64,000 nucleotides of DNA, from NCBI RefSeq assembly GCF_028023555.1, contig NZ_JAQIOY010000002.1, forward strand, positions 186,001 through 250,000, in the 5' to 3' direction. The notes below the pieces were generated by a model that ran no database searches, was not told the origin of the DNA, and worked only from the letters and a program-made list of their open reading frames with translations. Below, piece after piece: positions 50,206 through 62,246 of this stretch (its first letter is position 1; each line of letters opens with the position of its first letter). The stretch comes from Thalassococcus_A lentus. Its GTDB lineage: Bacteria > Pseudomonadota > Alphaproteobacteria > Rhodobacterales > Rhodobacteraceae. The position numbers and the translations under genes are program-made.

Positions 50206-51384
50206 GTGGACGGAGCCATAGAACGCTCCGCGCGGGAGGAGACAGCCCAGACCGGCACTCTTAGAAGTGCGCAGGTTGCCTTTGACGCAGACGATCCGGC
50301 GTCCGAGCTTGCCAGACAATTGGGCAAAGGCCCTTTTGAACTGGTGTGTCTTTTCGTTTCACCGCGCGCCGATTTCGCGGCCCTGACGGGCGCCGCGCAA
50401 AACGCCTTTGGTGGCGCGGATGTCATTGCCTGTACAACCGCGGGCGAGCTGGGGCGCAATGGCTATGAAGAGGGCCAGATCATTGCGCTGGGTTTTCCTC
50501 AGGAACAGTTCGCCGCCCATGTCTTCGAGATCGATAGCCTGTCGGATATGGAAGATCAGAGCGTCATCGACGGGTTGATCAATGCCCGTCTTCAACTGGC
50601 CGGTCGCGCCGCTGAAATGGGTTCAGAATTTGCCTGCCTTCTGGTCGACGGTCTGTCCATGCGAGAAGAGCATCTCACCTCGGTGATTGCCTCGGGTCTG
50701 GGGCCAATGCCGCTGTTTGGCGGCTCATCCGGCGATGGAACAGCTTTCAAGCAGACCCTGCTTTCACACAACGGGCGCATCATGGGGGATGCAGCCCTGC
50801 TCACAATGGTTCGGTCACATTGCGCCGTCGAGGTGTTTAGTCTCGATCATCTGGTGCCCACGAAAACACGCATGGTGGTAACTGGCGCGGATCCCGAAAA
50901 CCGGATCGTGCATGAAATAAACGCCGAACCTGCGGCGCTCGAATATGCTCGTTTGCTGGGCAAAGACCCCAATCAGCTATCGCCCTTTATCTTTGCCGCC
51001 CACCCCGTTGTCGTGCGATTGGGTGACAGCCACCACGTACGCGCTATCCAGCGGGTCAACGAAAACGGTGATCTGGTTTTCTTTTCCGCGATCAACGAAG
51101 GCATGGTCCTCACGCTCGCGGATCATCAGGATATGGCGGAACATCTGGACGAAGGTCTGGGCCGGCTGGCCCGCGACCGAACACCAGATCATATTTTGGG
51201 CTGTGACTGCATCTTGCGGCGGATCGAGGCTGGGCAGGTCCAGCAAACCCGCGAAGTATCGCGGGTTCTGGCCAATCATCGGGTTTTTGGCTTTTCGACC
51301 TACGGGGAACAAATCGGCGCTTTGCATGTGAACCAGACTTTGACCGGTGTTGCGATCTATCCACCTGAAAAGTCAGATCGGTGA
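50206..51384 (+). CDS. FIST domain protein (NosP-like candidate sensor)
   Basis: A 392-residue protein made of FIST_N (about 40-240) and FIST_C (about 245-380) domains, with recognisable blocks IACTTAGELGRNGY, LFGGSSGDG and FGFSTYGEQIGALH. FIST proteins sense small molecules. In Pseudomonas, Legionella, Vibrio and Shewanella the haem-binding FIST protein NosP is encoded next to the kinase NahK and senses nitric oxide. The same pairing occurs here: the kinase starts four bases after the stop. Start is GTG with GGGGA upstream. Whether this protein binds haem cannot be seen from sequence alone. Confidence 0.85.
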   Translation: MDGAIERSAREETAQTGTLRSAQVAFDADDPASELARQLGKGPFELVCLFVSPRADFAALTGAAQNAFGGADVIACTTAGELGRNGYEEGQIIALGFPQEQFAAHVFEIDSLSDMEDQSVIDGLINARLQLAGRAAEMGSEFACLLVDGLSMREEHLTSVIASGLGPMPLFGGSSGDGTAFKQTLLSHNGRIMGDAALLTMVRSHCAVEVFSLDHLVPTKTRMVVTGADPENRIVHEINAEPAALEYARLLGKDPNQLSPFIFAAHPVVVRLGDSHHVRAIQRVNENGDLVFFSAINEGMVLTLADHQDMAEHLDEGLGRLARDRTPDHILGCDCILRRIEAGQVQQTREVSRVLANHRVFGFSTYGEQIGALHVNQTLTGVAIYPPEKSDR

Positions 51385-51388
51385 TCGC

Positions 51389-53596
51389 ATGAGTCTCGTC
51401 AACGCCGCAGACAGTCTGGAAAAACAAAACCAAAAGCTTCAGATCATCGCCGAAGCGCTGATGAACCGTGTTGAATACGGAACCGAGCAGTCGGGCGCGG
51501 CCTATGCTCAGTTCGAACGAGCGGCGCTTCTGGAAAAACGGGTGCGCGCCCGCACGCTCGAACTGGAACGCACGCTGGATCTTTTGCATGAATCCAACGC
51601 GCAGCTGGCCCGTGCGAACGACGAAACAGAAGCGGCCCGCCGAAATCTGGCTGATGCCATCGAAACCGTGTCCGAAGGCTTTGCGCTGTTTGATCCAAGC
51701 GATGTTCTGGTCATGTGCAATTCGCGGTTTTGCCGGGATTTTCGGGATACCGCTGAAAACCTGACACCCGGCTTGCCGTTTGTTGAATACGTCAAGAAAA
51801 TCAGCCTTTCCCAGTACCTGGCCTTGCCACAAGGCATGACCGCAGACCGTTGGGCCGCGCGCCGTTTGCGGCGCCATCAGGACAGGCGCGTGATGTTCAA
51901 TGTACAACTGACGCATGACCGTTGGCTTCAGGTTTCCGAGCACCGCACAGCCAACGGCGGAACCGTGGTTTTGCAAACCGATGTGACGGATCTGGTTCGG
52001 CTGGAGCGTCAGGAACGGGATAAGCTGAAGGACAAGCAGACACGGATGATCCGCGCAACACTGGATCACCTCAATCAGGGGGTTTGTGTCTTTGACGAAA
52101 GTGCCCGTTTGCTTGGCTGGAATGACAAATTGGGAACACTGCTTGGGGTTCCTGCGCGGCGGCTGCATCTTGGGGCATCGTTCTTCACGCTGGTCGAACA
52201 GCTGGACGAGGACATGGCCTTTACCCGTGGCATAGATCGGGCCGGTTTTGCCAAGTGGGCCCGAACAGACGGGCCGCGCGATCCGATTAGTTTCGAGGTG
52301 CGGCGCGGCGGCAGCGAGACCTTGCAGATCTTTGGCCGCAGTATGCCAGATCGTGGGTTTGTCATTTCTGTCACGGATGTTTCTGCGGAACGCGAAGCGG
52401 CGCAGAAGCTCTTTGAATTGAATGAAATTCTGGAACAGCGGGTGATGGAGCGGACGCTGGAGCTTGAGGATGCGCTCAGCGCTGCAGAGCGCGCGAACGC
52501 ATCCAAGTCACGCTTTGTTGCGGCCGCAAGCCATGATCTCTTGCAGCCTGTTTCCGCTGCCAAACTCTATATTGCGTCGCTTGCGGATCGTTGTACCACC
52601 AGCGAGGAAACCTCGATCCTCACCAAGGCGGAATCAGCGCTGTCCGGAGCCGAGCAGATCATCGAAGCCTTGCTTGATATTTCCAAGCTGGACGGTGACG
52701 GTCTGAGCTTTGACGTGCGGGCGGTTCCTCTGCGCGATGTGCTGCGCCCCCTGCGTGACGAGATGGAAGTGCTGGCCGCGAACAAAGGGCTGAGGCTAGA
52801 TTTTGTTGAAAGCGGGCTGATGGTCGAAAGTGACCCGGCCTACCTGCGCCGGATTGTCCAGAACCTGTTGGCAAACGCGATCCGCTACACCGACAGTGGC
52901 CGGGTCTTGCTGGGCGTGCGTCGCAATGGTGGATCAGCCCGTATCGAAGTCTGGGACACCGGGCCGGGAATCGCCGAGGACGATCAAAGCTCCATCTTCG
53001 AAGAATTTCGCCGTCTGGATACTTCTGCCAGTGACAATGATGGTTTGGGTCTGGGGTTGGCTATCGTCGAACGCGCCTGCGCGCGTCTGGGTCACCCACT
53101 TGGGCTATGGTCGCAGCCGGGACATGGCAGTTGCTTCATGGTGAATGTGCCCATTGCAGGGTTGGCAGGACCCAGTCGCGATGTCAGCCGCCGCACGCCA
53201 AAACCCATTGGCGTGGCTCAGGCCGGTATGATCGCCTTGTTGGTGGAAAATGACCCCCAGATGAGACGGGCAGTTTCGATCCTCATGGAGAGTTGGGGGG
53301 TCAATGTGATCGAGGCCGAGGATGCCGCTTCGGCACATGAATTGCTGGAAGACCTGCAAATCAATCCCGATGCCTTGGTTCTGGATTATCAACTTGGCCC
53401 GGGACCGTCCGGTGTCGATCTCTACAAGAGCATTTGCGAGATGGCGGGCCCCCTCCCCTGTGCCATCATCTCTGCGGATCGGTCTGCTGATTTACGCGCG
53501 ACCTGCAAGGCTTTGGCGGTTGAGTTCATGCAAAAGCCGCTTGATCGCCAAAAGCTGGGTCAGTTCCTGAATTTGGTCGCGCATCAAATGCAGTAG
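51389..53596 (+). CDS. hybrid sensor histidine kinase (NahK-like)
   Basis: A 735-residue cytoplasmic hybrid kinase. An N-terminal coiled coil (about 10-90) leads into PAS domains (about 92-200 and 222-335) and a second coiled coil. The HisKA domain has phospho-acceptor H382 in AAASHDLLQPVSA, the ATPase domain has LLANAIRYTDSG, DTGPGI and GLGLGLAIVE, and a C-terminal receiver (about 615-730) carries D666 in LVLDYQLGPGPSG. The SHDLLQP box and order of domains match NahK-type kinases. No membrane helix. Coupled to the FIST gene and in line with the NarL regulator. Confidence 0.9.
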   Translation: MSLVNAADSLEKQNQKLQIIAEALMNRVEYGTEQSGAAYAQFERAALLEKRVRARTLELERTLDLLHESNAQLARANDETEAARRNLADAIETVSEGFALFDPSDVLVMCNSRFCRDFRDTAENLTPGLPFVEYVKKISLSQYLALPQGMTADRWAARRLRRHQDRRVMFNVQLTHDRWLQVSEHRTANGGTVVLQTDVTDLVRLERQERDKLKDKQTRMIRATLDHLNQGVCVFDESARLLGWNDKLGTLLGVPARRLHLGASFFTLVEQLDEDMAFTRGIDRAGFAKWARTDGPRDPISFEVRRGGSETLQIFGRSMPDRGFVISVTDVSAEREAAQKLFELNEILEQRVMERTLELEDALSAAERANASKSRFVAAASHDLLQPVSAAKLYIASLADRCTTSEETSILTKAESALSGAEQIIEALLDISKLDGDGLSFDVRAVPLRDVLRPLRDEMEVLAANKGLRLDFVESGLMVESDPAYLRRIVQNLLANAIRYTDSGRVLLGVRRNGGSARIEVWDTGPGIAEDDQSSIFEEFRRLDTSASDNDGLGLGLAIVERACARLGHPLGLWSQPGHGSCFMVNVPIAGLAGPSRDVSRRTPKPIGVAQAGMIALLVENDPQMRRAVSILMESWGVNVIEAEDAASAHELLEDLQINPDALVLDYQLGPGPSGVDLYKSICEMAGPLPCAIISADRSADLRATCKALAVEFMQKPLDRQKLGQFLNLVAHQMQ

Positions 53597-53612
53597 TGCC
53601 GTAGGCGTCTAT

Positions 53613-54038
53613 TCAGGCGTCCTGATGTACGGTCAGATAATCGGCGGCGCGGGCGCGGATTTCTTCAGGCCAGCCGCGCGGCTGGATCACACCGATATCC
53701 GACAGAACCAAAGTCAGCATCATATCGACCCGGCGTTCGCCGCCGCAGGTCGCCGCCAACATGACATCCATACTGGTACGACCGATGGCAGACACCTGAA
53801 GGCGCCAGACCAGATGATCGCCCAGCCGCGACGCGGCCGGGAACTCTGCTTCGCAACGAGCAATCGGCGCACCAAGGTCTTCGCCGCCCTGCATTCGGGC
53901 AAAAGACCAGTCGAGTGCTTCATCGAACCACCGTTCGATGACCTCATGGGCCATTTCGCTGTATCTGGGGAAATGAACGATACCTGTGGCATCGCAATGC
54001 TGGCTTAACACCTGAAGGTGCGTCTTGTAGGAATTCAT
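53613..54038 (-). CDS. acyl-CoA thioesterase (hotdog fold, 4-hydroxybenzoyl-CoA thioesterase-like)
   Basis: A 141-residue single hotdog-domain thioesterase. The motif HCDATGIVHFPRYSEMAHEVIE, read in two parts around residues 14-35, contains the active-site aspartate D16 and the helix of 4-hydroxybenzoyl-CoA-type and YbgC-type thioesterases. The start at 54038 fits the domain length; a longer open frame upstream to 54467 runs into the next small gene and is rejected. Convergent with the hybrid kinase gene, 16 bases away. Acyl substrate unknown. Confidence 0.83.
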   Translation of the reverse strand: MNSYKTHLQVLSQHCDATGIVHFPRYSEMAHEVIERWFDEALDWSFARMQGGEDLGAPIARCEAEFPAASRLGDHLVWRLQVSAIGRTSMDVMLAATCGGERRVDMMLTLVLSDIGVIQPRGWPEEIRARAADYLTVHQDA

Positions 54039-54169
54039 CGTCGTCTTTTTGTTCGTCCTGTCGCTCCAATCGGTTAACACAAAGTCGGCTTTCGGAAAAC
54101 AAATTTCCAAAACCGGTGCCCGCATGCATCCGAAACCTGATGCGGTTCGCACACGGGCGCCGGTGGCGA

Positions 54170-54454
54170 CTACTTCATCGCGCGGCATCTGCCCTTGGGT
54201 GCGGGCAGCCCCAAACGCTGTGGATTCACGATCAGGATCCAACGCTCGGGATAGCCCGGTGCCTTGGTCAAGCGGTAACTGCAGCCTTGCGGTGTGGTCA
54301 TGTATTTGTCGCTTCTCGGCGTAACGGTTCCCTGCGTGCTGACAAACGGCGTCATGGTTTGCGCCACTAGTGGCATGGCCTGGGCGGATTGAGTTGGGTT
54401 TGTGGGGCTGCTCAATCCGAAAACGGCAAGGGCAGCAAAAGTTGCAAGGCTCAC
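54170..54454 (-). CDS. small secreted protein of unknown function
   Basis: A 94-residue protein starting at GTG (54454), with GGAG seven bases upstream. Residues 1-26 (beginning MSLATFAALAVFGLSS) are a signal peptide ending near AQA. The mature 68 residues hold a single cysteine pair (GCSYR and GRCRAMK) that may form a disulfide and a block RLTKAPGYPERWILIV. I do not recognise a family. It lies downstream of an EnvZ-like kinase gene on the same strand, 137 bases away. Confidence 0.68.
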   Translation of the reverse strand: MSLATFAALAVFGLSSPTNPTQSAQAMPLVAQTMTPFVSTQGTVTPRSDKYMTTPQGCSYRLTKAPGYPERWILIVNPQRLGLPAPKGRCRAMK

Positions 54455-54591
54455 GGGTTGTCTCCATTCTGTTTGGCTGTATCGCAAAATGCGACAGACA
54501 AGCAGACTATGCCGCCCTGCCGAAACAACAGGCTGTCCCAAGGTGGGCAAAACCGTGACCCTTGGTGCAGATTTTAGAAAACTTGTCGCGG

Positions 54592-55884
54592 CTACCGCGC
54601 GATGACGATATCGGCGCGCAGCCCACCTAGGTTTTCGCTTGCGCCCAGCCGAAGCACCCCGCCATGCGCACGCGCAACGTCGGCCGCAATGGCCAGCCCG
54701 AGGCCCACGCCGGATCCCTTGTCCTGATTGCGGGCGGGGTCGAGCCGCACAAACGGGCGCAAGGCGGTTTCCCGGTCCTCGCTTGGAATGCCCGGGCCGT
54801 CATCTTCAACCCTGATGCGCAGCGATTTGTCAGTCAACGTCACGTGGACTTCGCAATTGGTACCATAGCGCACGGCATTGCCGATCAGGTTTTCCACCGC
54901 CCGTCTGAGCGCGGCCTCTCGCAGAGCGACAGTACCCTCGCCCGTGGCCTCGACAAGCGAGACGGATTGCCCGCCCCGAATGCAATTGTCGACGATGTCA
55001 TCCACCATCGCGATCGGATCCACCGGCTCGGCTGGGCCGGTTTCGGCATCACCACGAGCGAAATCCAGAAAGGCGTCAATCAGCCCCTGCATGTCTTCCA
55101 CATCCCGCTCGAGCGGTTTGCGATCCTCGTCATCCAGCAGCGACAAACCCAACCGCAGGCGGGTCAATGGCGTGCGCAGATCGTGGCTTACGCCGGACAG
55201 CATCATGGTGCGCTGTTCGATCTGCCTCTCGATCCGGGCGCGCATGTCCAGAAAGGCGTGACCAGCCGCGCGCACCTCGACCGCCCCGGAGGGATTGTAG
55301 GGAACCGTGCGCCCCCGGCCAAAAGCCTCGGCGGCACCGGCCAGTCGTGTGATTGGCCGCAATTGGTTGCGCAGATATAAAAAGGCGATCAGTGTCATAA
55401 GCAGACCGAACACCACCATGTTGACCAGCAACTGGTGCGGGTTGGACGCCGAGACCCTGCCCCGCGAAACCTGCACTTCATAGAGCTGTCCGTCACGCCG
55501 CACGAACAACCGGACCAGATCGTCATTGGGCAGCAAAATCCGCTCTAACCCGCGCAACCGTGTCTCGAATGATTGCGTCACAACGATTCCGGTAAAGTCG
55601 TACCACCGGCGGGTGTTGGACTGGGGCAACGCGGTCTCTGGTATTGCTTCTATCCCGATATCAAGCGCCCGCGCGGTGCGATCCTGTGCGTCCCCACTGT
55701 CCAGCACCACCGAAACCGCTCGCGCGGTTTCGCGCGACAATTGCTGCGTAACGCCATCAAAGTGCCGTTGAATAAAGACAACGGACACGACCAGTTGTAG
55801 CGTGACCACGGGTAGGATCAGAATCAACGCGGCCCGACCGTATAGGCCGCGCGGCATGTAGCGTTTGAGCCAGTCGAAATTCAT
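54592..55884 (-). CDS. EnvZ-like sensor histidine kinase
   Basis: A 430-residue membrane kinase: helix one at about 17-38, a periplasmic sensor of about 115 residues, helix two at about 154-172, a HAMP linker, HisKA with phospho-acceptor H234 in LSGVSHDLRTPLTRL, and an ATPase domain with ENLIGNAVRYG, DDGPGI and GSGVGLGLAIAAD. The EnvZ-type motif SHDLRTPLTRLRL is characteristic. No response-regulator gene is adjacent, so it is an orphan by position. Two starts are plausible, 55884 and an ATG at 55914. Divergent from the MBL hydrolase at 55938. Confidence 0.88.
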   Translation of the reverse strand: MNFDWLKRYMPRGLYGRAALILILPVVTLQLVVSVVFIQRHFDGVTQQLSRETARAVSVVLDSGDAQDRTARALDIGIEAIPETALPQSNTRRWYDFTGIVVTQSFETRLRGLERILLPNDDLVRLFVRRDGQLYEVQVSRGRVSASNPHQLLVNMVVFGLLMTLIAFLYLRNQLRPITRLAGAAEAFGRGRTVPYNPSGAVEVRAAGHAFLDMRARIERQIEQRTMMLSGVSHDLRTPLTRLRLGLSLLDDEDRKPLERDVEDMQGLIDAFLDFARGDAETGPAEPVDPIAMVDDIVDNCIRGGQSVSLVEATGEGTVALREAALRRAVENLIGNAVRYGTNCEVHVTLTDKSLRIRVEDDGPGIPSEDRETALRPFVRLDPARNQDKGSGVGLGLAIAADVARAHGGVLRLGASENLGGLRADIVIAR

Positions 55885-55937
55885 GACACCGAACCTATCG
55901 CGACCATTGGCCATGCGCCACCAGCAAAGAGAGACCA

Positions 55938-56858
55938 ATGCAGGACCCGCAACCAGATTTCCGCCCGCAGACGGGCGTGCCAGAAGAACTTTCACCCGGT
56001 CTGCGCAGAATTCTGGCCCCCAACCCCTCGCCCATGACGTACCGCGGCACCAACAGTTACGTGCTGGGCCATGAAAACCTGGCCGTGATCGACCCCGGAC
56101 CGCTGGACATGGATCATCTGGACGCGCTTTTGGCGGCGGTGGGCCCGGGACAGAGCATCAGTCATATCCTTGTCACCCACGCCCATATCGACCACAGCCC
56201 CTTGGCGCGCCCATTGGCTGAAAAGACTGGCGCGCCGATTATGGCCTTCGGAGCAGCGGACGCGGGGCGAAGTGTCTTGATGCAGAGGCTTGCCGCACAA
56301 GGCGCGCTGGAAGGCGGTGAAGGCGTGGATGATGCTTTTGCCCCGGATGTTTACCTGAGCGATGGGGACAGCATCGACGGCGGCAGCTGGCGCCTTGAGG
56401 TCATTCACACACCCGGACATATGGCTAACCACATCAGCTTTGCCTGGGGGGACGTTTTGTTTTCCGGTGATCTAGTCATGGGATGGGCCAGCTCGCTCGT
56501 GTCACCCCCCGATGGCGATCTGGGCGCGTTCATGCACTCACTGCGCAGGCTTCAGGGCCGGGACTGGGCTTGTTTTCATGCGGGCCACGGGGCGCCGGTA
56601 CAAAACCCGTCGGACCGTCTTGCTGCGCTTCTGGCACACCGGCTGGGCCGCGAATCTTCAATCCTTGAGGCCTTGAGCGATGGCCCGGCTGACACAGCGT
56701 CGCTGGCTCAAACAATCTATGTGGACACACCCGCCGCGCTGCTGCCCGCTGCCGAACGTAACATACTGGCCCATCTCATTGATTTAACGGAAAGAAATCG
56801 TGTGAAGCCCATCGGTGCGTTGTCCGCGCGGGCCCAGTTTGGATGCCAGAGTGAGTAG
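55938..56858 (+). CDS. MBL-fold metallo-hydrolase (LACTB2-like)
   Basis: A 306-residue metallo-beta-lactamase-fold hydrolase. The metal site THAHIDHSP supplies H81, H83, D85 and H86; further ligands lie in HTPGHMANH and in the GDLVMG block. The MTYRGTNSYVLG start and a C-terminal helical winged region (about 230-300) match the LACTB2/RNase-like subgroup. Cellular substrate unknown; some members cut RNA or hydrolyse thioesters. Divergent from the EnvZ-like kinase; tRNA-Asn follows 76 bases downstream. Confidence 0.88.
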   Translation: MQDPQPDFRPQTGVPEELSPGLRRILAPNPSPMTYRGTNSYVLGHENLAVIDPGPLDMDHLDALLAAVGPGQSISHILVTHAHIDHSPLARPLAEKTGAPIMAFGAADAGRSVLMQRLAAQGALEGGEGVDDAFAPDVYLSDGDSIDGGSWRLEVIHTPGHMANHISFAWGDVLFSGDLVMGWASSLVSPPDGDLGAFMHSLRRLQGRDWACFHAGHGAPVQNPSDRLAALLAHRLGRESSILEALSDGPADTASLAQTIYVDTPAALLPAAERNILAHLIDLTERNRVKPIGALSARAQFGCQSE

Positions 56859-56934
56859 TGCGGATTTTTTGTCGGATTTTGTGGCAAAATCCACTGGACG
56901 CGCTGAATCGAGATTGCTATATCGCCTCCACCGT

Positions 56935-57009
56935 TCCGGCGTAGCTCAGCGGTAGAGCAGTTGACTGTTAATCAATTGGTCGTAGGTTCGATCCCTACCG
57001 CCGGAGCCA
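56935..57009 (+). tRNA. tRNA-Asn (anticodon GTT)
   Basis: A 75-base tRNA with encoded CCA. The acceptor stem TCCGGCG pairs with CGCCGGA, the D arm is GCTCAGCGGTAGAGC, the anticodon arm TTGACTGTTAATCAA reads GTT, and the T arm GTAGGTTCGATCCCTAC is standard. Confidence 0.98.
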
Positions 57010-57017
57010 AAAGTTTC

Positions 57018-57056
57018 AAGGGCCTAGCGAAATTCGCTGGGCCCTTTTCTTGTTTT
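57018..57056 (+). terminator. terminator after tRNA-Asn
   Basis: AAGGGCC-T-AGCGAA (57018-57031) pairs with TTCGCT-G-GGCCCTT (57033-57046), followed by T-rich sequence to 57056. It ends the tRNA-Asn transcript nine bases after CCA. Confidence 0.85.
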
Positions 57057-57099
57057 TTCACAAGGCTTTGTGTGGCTGCGTTCATGAGACTGCGCACAT

Positions 57100-57127
57100 A
57101 AAAAGAGGGTGCCACATGGGCACCCTC
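57100..57127 (-). terminator. intrinsic terminator of nrdJ
   Basis: On the leftward transcript GAGGGTGCC and GGCACCCTC (57105-57127) pair around a five-base loop and are followed by five U (A tract at 57100-57104). It lies 101 bases after the nrdJ stop. No other feature is visible in 57128-57228. Confidence 0.88.
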
Positions 57128-57228
57128 AGTCTCGCTGATCAGGCTCACTTTGGTTCACCGCCCGAGATTATTTGCCTGCGGCCTGATCCGCCCGGGACGC
57201 GCGCACGCGTCCCGTGACCGTGTTTCGT

Positions 57229-60912
<3,684 letters not shown>

Positions 60913-61160
60913 CCCTGCTGCCCCATTATTCAGCTGTCCCAATTTTCATTCGCACGCGCCCGCTTTCCGCGGCACGGCAGACAATAGTACTCTGCTCGGG
61001 CAACTCGTGTTTGCTCGATCCGATGCAGCAGTCTTCCATCCTGTAAAGGCGGTATTGTCCCCGTGCAGGCCCCCGGCGCTACTAAATGTAGTGCCATTTG
61101 ACCCGGCTTGCACAAACTGACGGATTTGGAGGGGGTGGGTCAACGGCTTTTTTGAGCCTC

Positions 61161-61178
61161 ACCCCATATATTTGGTGT
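61161..61178. promoter_or_regulatory. candidate NrdR box 1
   Basis: ACCCCATATATTTGGTGT is a near-palindrome close to the NrdR consensus ACACNATATATNGTGT. NrdR represses ribonucleotide reductase genes when dATP is high. It lies 249 bases upstream of the nrdJ start. The usual tandem spacing of about 31 bases to a second box is not seen. Confidence 0.45.
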
Positions 61179-61289
61179 TGACCATCCATCCGCATACCAG
61201 CGGATGTGTTTGCTGATTTGATTCCTACACAGAACGTTAACAAGCGATCTAAGGCGTTGGCCTTGAAAAAATGCCCACTACCCACAGAG

Positions 61290-61298
61290 TTATCCACA
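61290..61298 (+). promoter_or_regulatory. consensus DnaA box TTATCCACA
   Basis: An exact DnaA box between the two NrdR-like sites. DnaA regulates the nrdAB promoter in E. coli, so a similar link is possible for nrdJ here. A single box does not suggest an origin. Confidence 0.5.
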
Positions 61299-61364
61299 AC
61301 TATTGAGAAAACAGGTGAAGCGTTTTTGCAGAAATGCAATTCACGGGCGCTGCCCGACGTTGGC

Positions 61365-61379
61365 CACTACATATAGCGT
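61365..61379. promoter_or_regulatory. candidate NrdR box 2
   Basis: CACTACATATAGCGT matches CACTATATATAGTGT at 13 of 15 positions and is the better of the two candidate boxes. Distance to the nrdJ start is about 450 bases, so a long leader or a distant promoter would be needed. Confidence 0.5.
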
Positions 61380-61565
61380 CGGCGCAACAGCCAAGCCCCT
61401 ATAGGCAGTAAATCCGATTCGAATCGCGGCCTTAGACGGTTGATTGATTCTATGCCGGATCAGCGGCGTCCTGACGCTGGTTGGCGACAGAGGTTGACCA
61501 AGGTCATGCACAGCGTAACGATCCGCGTAAAAAAGCGGCATATATGTTGATTTTAGGAGAGAAAC

Positions 61566-61597
61566 CCTGACCGAATGCGAAAAAGCATTCGGTCAGG
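61566..61597 (-). terminator. terminator of tRNA-Pro
   Basis: CCTGACCGAATGC (61566-61578) and GCATTCGGTCAGG (61585-61597) form a perfect 13-base-pair stem with a six-base loop just downstream of the leftward tRNA-Pro. On the transcript it is followed by GTTTCTCTCC, a weak U run. Confidence 0.85.
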
Positions 61598-61605
61598 TTT
61601 CGAAG

Positions 61606-61682
61606 TGGTCGGGGCGGCAGGATTCGAACCTACGACCCCCTGTACCCAAAACAGGTGCGCTACCAGACTGCGCCACGCCCCG
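61606..61682 (-). tRNA. tRNA-Pro (anticodon TGG)
   Basis: A 77-base tRNA with encoded CCA. The acceptor stem CGGGGCG pairs with CGCCCCG, the anticodon arm CCTGTTTTGGGTACAGG reads TGG, and the T arm GTAGGTTCGAATCCTGC is standard. Confidence 0.98.
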
Positions 61683-61730
61683 ACTGGGTGGGGGTTTAGC
61701 GTCACAAATCGCGCTTGAAAAGCGAAAAAC

Positions 61731-62246
61731 CTAACTACAGGCCCAAACAGCGTTTTCTATTGCAGGATGTCGCAGTTGCGTGCCCTTTTTGATCCCCAAA
61801 AGAGCGGCCATTCCGCCATTTATTTCAAGAACATACTGAATCGGGCCCTCCCCGGGCAGCGGTGTGAGGTCTCCGGGAATCGCATTGGCCTGAACGTTCT
61901 GAACGACGCCCTCTTCGTCAGCAAAAATGATGTCGAGGGGAATCAGGGTGTTCTTCATCCAGAACGAAACCTCGCGGGGGCTGTCGTAGACAAACAGCAT
62001 TCCTGCGCTTGCGGCCATCTTTTCGACGAACATCAAGCCTTGGTTTCGTTCTTCGGCGGAATCGGCGATCGAAATCGTGAAACGGGCCTGACCGAAGTCG
62101 CCACGCAGATGTACCGTGTCATCACGACACGCCGGATCAGCCACGGCATCCGTTTTACACGCCATCAAAGCCATCGTGGCGGCAAGCACCGTTGCCGCCA
62201 GTTTGCTGGGCTTTATTCCTTGTTGTCCTGAAGTGCGGCTTCCCAT
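61731..62246 (-). CDS. DUF192 family protein, exported
   Basis: A 171-residue protein of the DUF192 family. The N-terminal 37 residues include a hydrophobic stretch LAATVLAATMALMAC that serves as signal or, through ALMAC, a possible lipobox. The domain has the characteristic blocks RNQGLMFVEKM, VSFWMKNTLIPLDIIF and YVLEINGG. Function is unknown; members are often exported. The start at 62246, with GAGG upstream, lies within the last 34 bases of the cold-shock gene, so the two are co-transcribed and overlapping. Confidence 0.85.
   Translation of the reverse strand: MGSRTSGQQGIKPSKLAATVLAATMALMACKTDAVADPACRDDTVHLRGDFGQARFTISIADSAEERNQGLMFVEKMAASAGMLFVYDSPREVSFWMKNTLIPLDIIFADEEGVVQNVQANAIPGDLTPLPGEGPIQYVLEINGGMAALLGIKKGTQLRHPAIENAVWACS

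Larger units (their letters stand above)
60913..61605. other. 693-base intergenic region upstream of nrdJ
   Basis: No convincing gene lies here. It holds two NrdR-box-like palindromes (61161-61178 and 61365-61379), one DnaA box (61290-61298), and, nearer the gene, an inverted repeat ACTAAATGTAGT (61081-61092). I looked for a cobalamin riboswitch, which might be expected for a B12 enzyme, and could not find its conserved core. The right end holds the tRNA-Pro terminator. Confidence 0.5.

Noticed and set aside
53613..54467. Longer 284-residue reading of the thioesterase
   Set aside because: The extra N-terminal part overlaps the small secreted protein gene and matches no domain; the hotdog domain begins at the ATG at 54038.
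61290..61298. Replication origin suggested by DnaA boxes
   Set aside because: Only single boxes occur at 49164 and 61290, with no cluster, AT-rich unwinding region or dnaA, parA or hemE gene nearby.
60913..61605. Cobalamin riboswitch upstream of nrdJ
   Set aside because: No conserved B12-box or kissing-loop core could be found by eye on the transcribed strand.
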